From NCBI RefSeq assembly GCF_000422765.1, contig NZ_AUGR01000021.1:19033-83032 (forward strand): DNA of 64,000 bases. The letters are read 5' to 3'. The translations under genes and the position numbers were made by a program. The notes beneath the pieces were generated by a model that saw nothing but the letters and a program-made list of their open reading frames with translations, did not search any database and had not been told where the DNA came from. This DNA is from Neptunomonas japonica DSM 18939. Its GTDB lineage: Bacteria; Pseudomonadota; Gammaproteobacteria; Pseudomonadales; Balneatricaceae. This document shows positions 61,660 to 64,000 of this stretch, piece by piece (position 1 is the first letter of the stretch; each line of letters begins with the position of its first letter).

Positions 61660-62193
61660 TTATAAATTTGGCTTTAGTTCAAAGCTGCGTTGTTCATAAG
61701 GTGGCAGAATCTCTTTGCGAAGATGCCAGTTTTCATCCGCAGGGAATAGGAAAAGATAACGTTTTCCTTTGAGTGGGTTGGCCAATGATCCGGAATACAG
61801 TTGTTGGGAACCAATCGCTTTAAGAGTGATTTCCTGGTCGTATTTTTGGTGAGTAGGGTGGACAATATCTAATGTAAGGAACTCAGGAATATTCGTTAGT
61901 TGGCCATTTAGTTTGACCATGATATCACCGGTTACATCGTCCAAATTAAGCTCTGCAACTATGTTTTGATCAATTGCATTTTGATTTTTTTCAGTGTTGA
62001 GTTCATAGCCTTTGGCTATGCGGTAGTAATCATCTTTTACAACGCCGTCCATTGTAACGATAGACAGATAAAGAAAGCCAAAACCATAGAACACTACGGC
62101 GAATATAGGCGTCAGAATAAAAAGGAGCCAAGGTTGTTTGTACCAAGGTTTTGCTGCTTGAATCTCATCTTCGGTCATATTTGTTTCTGTCAT
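61660..62193 (-). CDS. ccoH: cbb3 oxidase maturation protein CcoH/FixH
   Basis: Membrane protein of 177 residues with one N-terminal helix (about 23-45) and a periplasmic beta-rich domain, the FixH layout (KPWYKQPWLLFILTPI at the helix start; LFLFPADENWHLRKE at the end). It takes part in copper handling for the oxidase. A perfect 10-base hairpin with a T tract ends directly at the ATG 62193; a second ATG lies at 62178. Ribosome site poor in both cases. Confidence 0.85.
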   Translation of the reverse strand: MTETNMTEDEIQAAKPWYKQPWLLFILTPIFAVVFYGFGFLYLSIVTMDGVVKDDYYRIAKGYELNTEKNQNAIDQNIVAELNLDDVTGDIMVKLNGQLTNIPEFLTLDIVHPTHQKYDQEITLKAIGSQQLYSGSLANPLKGKRYLFLFPADENWHLRKEILPPYEQRSFELKPNL

Positions 62194-62196
62194 AAA

Positions 62197-62228
62197 AATA
62201 GCTGCTGTCTTTGCAGAAAGCAGCTATT
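62197..62228 (-). promoter_or_regulatory. Hairpin between ccoG and ccoH, ending at the ccoH start
   Basis: Minus-strand stem AATAGCTGCT / AGCAGCTATT with 12-base loop, then TTTTT directly before the ccoH ATG. It looks like a terminator within the operon, so it may be an attenuator, a processing site or a translation block. Confidence 0.6.
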
Positions 62229-62254
62229 GTAACCTAATTTAATGCGCAGGTCGG

Positions 62255-63673
62255 TTATCGACGCGGCGCAGGGCCAATGAAGCGATTTTCTTCAGTAATA
62301 GATATGCTACTGTCATCCAGTGCTTCAACTTTAATCTGGATATCATAGTTAGGGCGTTTTATGTCTTCCTTGTTCAAATGAATACGAATATTGTAATCAA
62401 GCAGTTCGCCCGCTTTGATAGTGACTACCGGTTCTGAAATTAGTTGCATTCCTTCAACACCAGTAACACTTATTCTATAGTCATGATCTTGCTGCTCTTT
62501 ATTGGCTAGTTTAAGCTTATAAACGTTCTCAATTAGGCCATTAGATGTTTCATTATAGAGTTGTCCGCGATCTCGTAAAATGTCTACTTCAAGAGGAACT
62601 CGGCTGAAGACGGTGTAGCCAAAGGCGATACACATCGCTATGAGTACTAACAAATAACCTATCAGGCGAGGTCGCAAGAGGTGAGTTTTGTTACCCTCTA
62701 ACTGGTGCTCTGTTGTGTAGCGTACTAAGCCTTTCTCATATCCCATGCGATCCATGATGTCATCACAAGCATCAACACACGCACCACAAGCTACGCATTC
62801 GTATTGTAAGCCATCTCGTATATCAATACCTACTGGGCAAACATTGACGCAGAAGCCGCAATCAATACAGTCGCCCATGCCTTCTGCTTTGTAATCGGTA
62901 TTCTTTTTACGTTTACCTCGGCTCTCTCCACGTTTTTCATCATATGAAATAACAAGAGTATCTTGGTCAAACATTACACTCTGAAAGCGTGCGTATGGAC
63001 ACATGTAAATGCATACTTGCTCACGAAGCCAGCCAGCATTGGCATAGGTGGCCACCGCAATAAAACCAATCCACCACATCTCCCAAGGGCCGAGTGAGAA
63101 AGAGGCCAAATCGCTAACCAATTGACGAATAGGGGAGAAGTAGCCGACAAACGCTATTGCTGAGGTAATGGCTATAAATAACCATAACGCATGTTTAATC
63201 GTTCTTTTACGGAATTTTGTGGCACTCCACGGCGCTTTGTCGAGCTTCATGCGTTGGTTGCGATCGCCTTCCGCGACACGCTCAGCCCAAATAAATAGCC
63301 AAGTCCAGACAAACTGAGGACAGGCGTAGCCGCACCAGAGACGCCCGGCAAATACAGTCACAAAGAAAAGTGTAAATGCGAGAATAATTAATAGCCAAGA
63401 CAGAAGCATGAAATCTTGAGGCCAAAAGGTCATACCAAATATATGAAATTGGCGACTGGGTAGATCAAAGAGAATAGCTTGTCTTCCGTTCCACTCAATT
63501 AGCGGGAATGCATAAAACATAAGCAACATTATTGAGCCGGAAATTACACGAAAATTTTTGAAGACCCCTTTGTAGAACTTTACATGAATATGTTCACGGT
63601 TTGCGTAGAGCTCGTAGGTCTCTTTTTTGCCGCTTTCTTTTGGCGTGACATCTTTTACAGGTATCTGGTTCAT
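62255..63673 (-). CDS. ccoG: cbb3 oxidase accessory protein CcoG
   Basis: Membrane-bound iron-sulfur protein, recently described as a cupric reductase for oxidase assembly. 472 residues, with helices at about 35-57, 80-105, 160-180, 195-215 and 340-360, the cysteines in CGYACPQF and CIYMCPYARF, and two ferredoxin-type clusters (CIDCGFCVNVCPVG; CVACGACVDACD). The C-terminal periplasmic domain is Ig-like. It starts at ATG 63673, after ccoP. Confidence 0.95.
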   Translation of the reverse strand: MNQIPVKDVTPKESGKKETYELYANREHIHVKFYKGVFKNFRVISGSIMLLMFYAFPLIEWNGRQAILFDLPSRQFHIFGMTFWPQDFMLLSWLLIILAFTLFFVTVFAGRLWCGYACPQFVWTWLFIWAERVAEGDRNQRMKLDKAPWSATKFRKRTIKHALWLFIAITSAIAFVGYFSPIRQLVSDLASFSLGPWEMWWIGFIAVATYANAGWLREQVCIYMCPYARFQSVMFDQDTLVISYDEKRGESRGKRKKNTDYKAEGMGDCIDCGFCVNVCPVGIDIRDGLQYECVACGACVDACDDIMDRMGYEKGLVRYTTEHQLEGNKTHLLRPRLIGYLLVLIAMCIAFGYTVFSRVPLEVDILRDRGQLYNETSNGLIENVYKLKLANKEQQDHDYRISVTGVEGMQLISEPVVTIKAGELLDYNIRIHLNKEDIKRPNYDIQIKVEALDDSSISITEENRFIGPAPRR

Positions 63674-63760
63674 GTCTTTGCTCGCAAACTTAATTGTTGG
63701 GTATTAGCCTACTGGGCCAACTTATCCATTAGAGAAGTTGCATATTATAATGTCGTCTAC

Positions 63761-63794
63761 AAAAAAAAGGCGATATGAATTTCTTCACATCGCC
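63761..63794 (-). terminator. Terminator after ccoP
   Basis: Stem GGCGAT / ATCGCC (63769-63774, 63789-63794), inner TGAA / TTCA, followed on the minus strand by eight T. It separates ccoNOQP from ccoG, which may then use its own promoter (TATAAT at 63749-63744 on the minus strand). Confidence 0.75.
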
Positions 63795-63814
63795 CTTTTA
63801 TTGATAGCTGTCAA

Positions 63815-64000
63815 TTACTTGTTAGACAAGCTATACACGTAAGCTGTAATTAGCTGCACTTTATCTTGGCTTAGCAGGTCTTTATGAGCAGGCATTACAC
63901 CATTGCGTCCAGAACGAATGGTATGAGCGATGTCTTCAAAAGAACCGCCGTATAGCCAAGTATTATCAGTAAGGTTTGGAGCACCAAGTGCTAGCATTCC
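63815..64000 (-). CDS. ccoP: cbb3 cytochrome oxidase subunit CcoP, C-terminal end
   Basis: The last 61 residues of the diheme cytochrome c subunit. The visible part reads GAPNLTDNTWLYGGS, then the Met ligand of the second heme in GRNGVMPAHKD and the end ITAYVYSLSNK, which match CcoP. The two CXXCH motifs lie outside the window. It is the last gene of ccoNOQP. Confidence 0.93.
   Translation of the reverse strand, partial: GMLALGAPNLTDNTWLYGGSFEDIAHTIRSGRNGVMPAHKDLLSQDKVQLITAYVYSLSNK

Noticed and set aside
1..64000. CRISPR array, prophage or insertion sequence
   Set aside because: No regularly spaced repeats, transposase, integrase or phage structural gene was seen anywhere in the window.

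Overview
The window looks like chromosome of a marine, facultatively anaerobic gammaproteobacterium of the Oceanospirillales type (Neptunomonas, Amphritea or Marinomonas relatives). This rests on family resemblance of the proteins, on the gene order cco - ccoGHIS - hemN - fnr/anr - apt known from pseudomonads and Oceanospirillales, and on a Pseudomonas-like glycine betaine demethylation module. Base composition is even and moderately AT-leaning by eye. I see no prophage, plasmid genes, insertion sequence or CRISPR array.

Layout. 1-2.0 kb: nitrate transporter (cut by the window edge) behind an NtrC site, a sigma-54 promoter and a leader terminator, next to an ANTAR antiterminator of NasT type. 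2.1-8.0 kb: gltX, a VIT-family membrane protein with DUF211, tRNA-Ala(GGC), a divergent selO and a homocysteine methyltransferase. 8.5-12.7 kb: a chemoreceptor and a PTS-IIC/EAL fusion broken by one in-frame stop. 13-15.3 kb: alkylation repair pair (AraC-AGT fusion, alkB) and a TSUP permease. 15.6-24 kb: betaine demethylase (gbcA, gbcB), a DUF294/CBS regulator with a DnaQ-like exonuclease, glutathione-independent formaldehyde dehydrogenase and a GbdR-type regulator. 24-29.4 kb: aromatic aminotransferase, indolepyruvate oxidoreductase fusion and an Lrp-type regulator. 29.5-35 kb: lytic transglycosylase and a periplasmic sensor / histidine kinase / DUF3369-GGDEF-EAL response regulator set. 35-43.5 kb: thiolase-like protein, MFS permease, orphan trpB, a WGR mini-protein, pdxB, PilZ protein, NAD-kinase-like protein and a diguanylate cyclase. 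43.7-55.8 kb: SulP and CDF transporters, BASS symporter, queE, rhodanese, rdgC, hrpB, a small secreted-protein group and apt. 56-64 kb: fnr, hemN and the cbb3 oxidase maturation genes ccoSIHG with the end of ccoP.

Genes that work together. GbcA/GbcB would release formaldehyde from betaine, FdhA oxidises it and GbdR would control both. FNR should switch the cbb3 assembly genes and hemN, whose promoter carries a class II FNR box. The aminotransferase and IOR form an aromatic amino acid degradation operon. Four gene products touch cyclic di-GMP.

The least expected signal is a candidate FNR-activated small RNA in the gap between apt and fnr (about 55889-55967): a near-perfect FNR box, a -10 at class II spacing, and a strong terminator pointing away from both annotated neighbours. 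Other structures to check are a ribosome-site-masking hairpin before the 54.3-kb hydrolase gene, a 33-base perfect palindrome after the exonuclease gene, and a 21-base repeat on both sides of selO.
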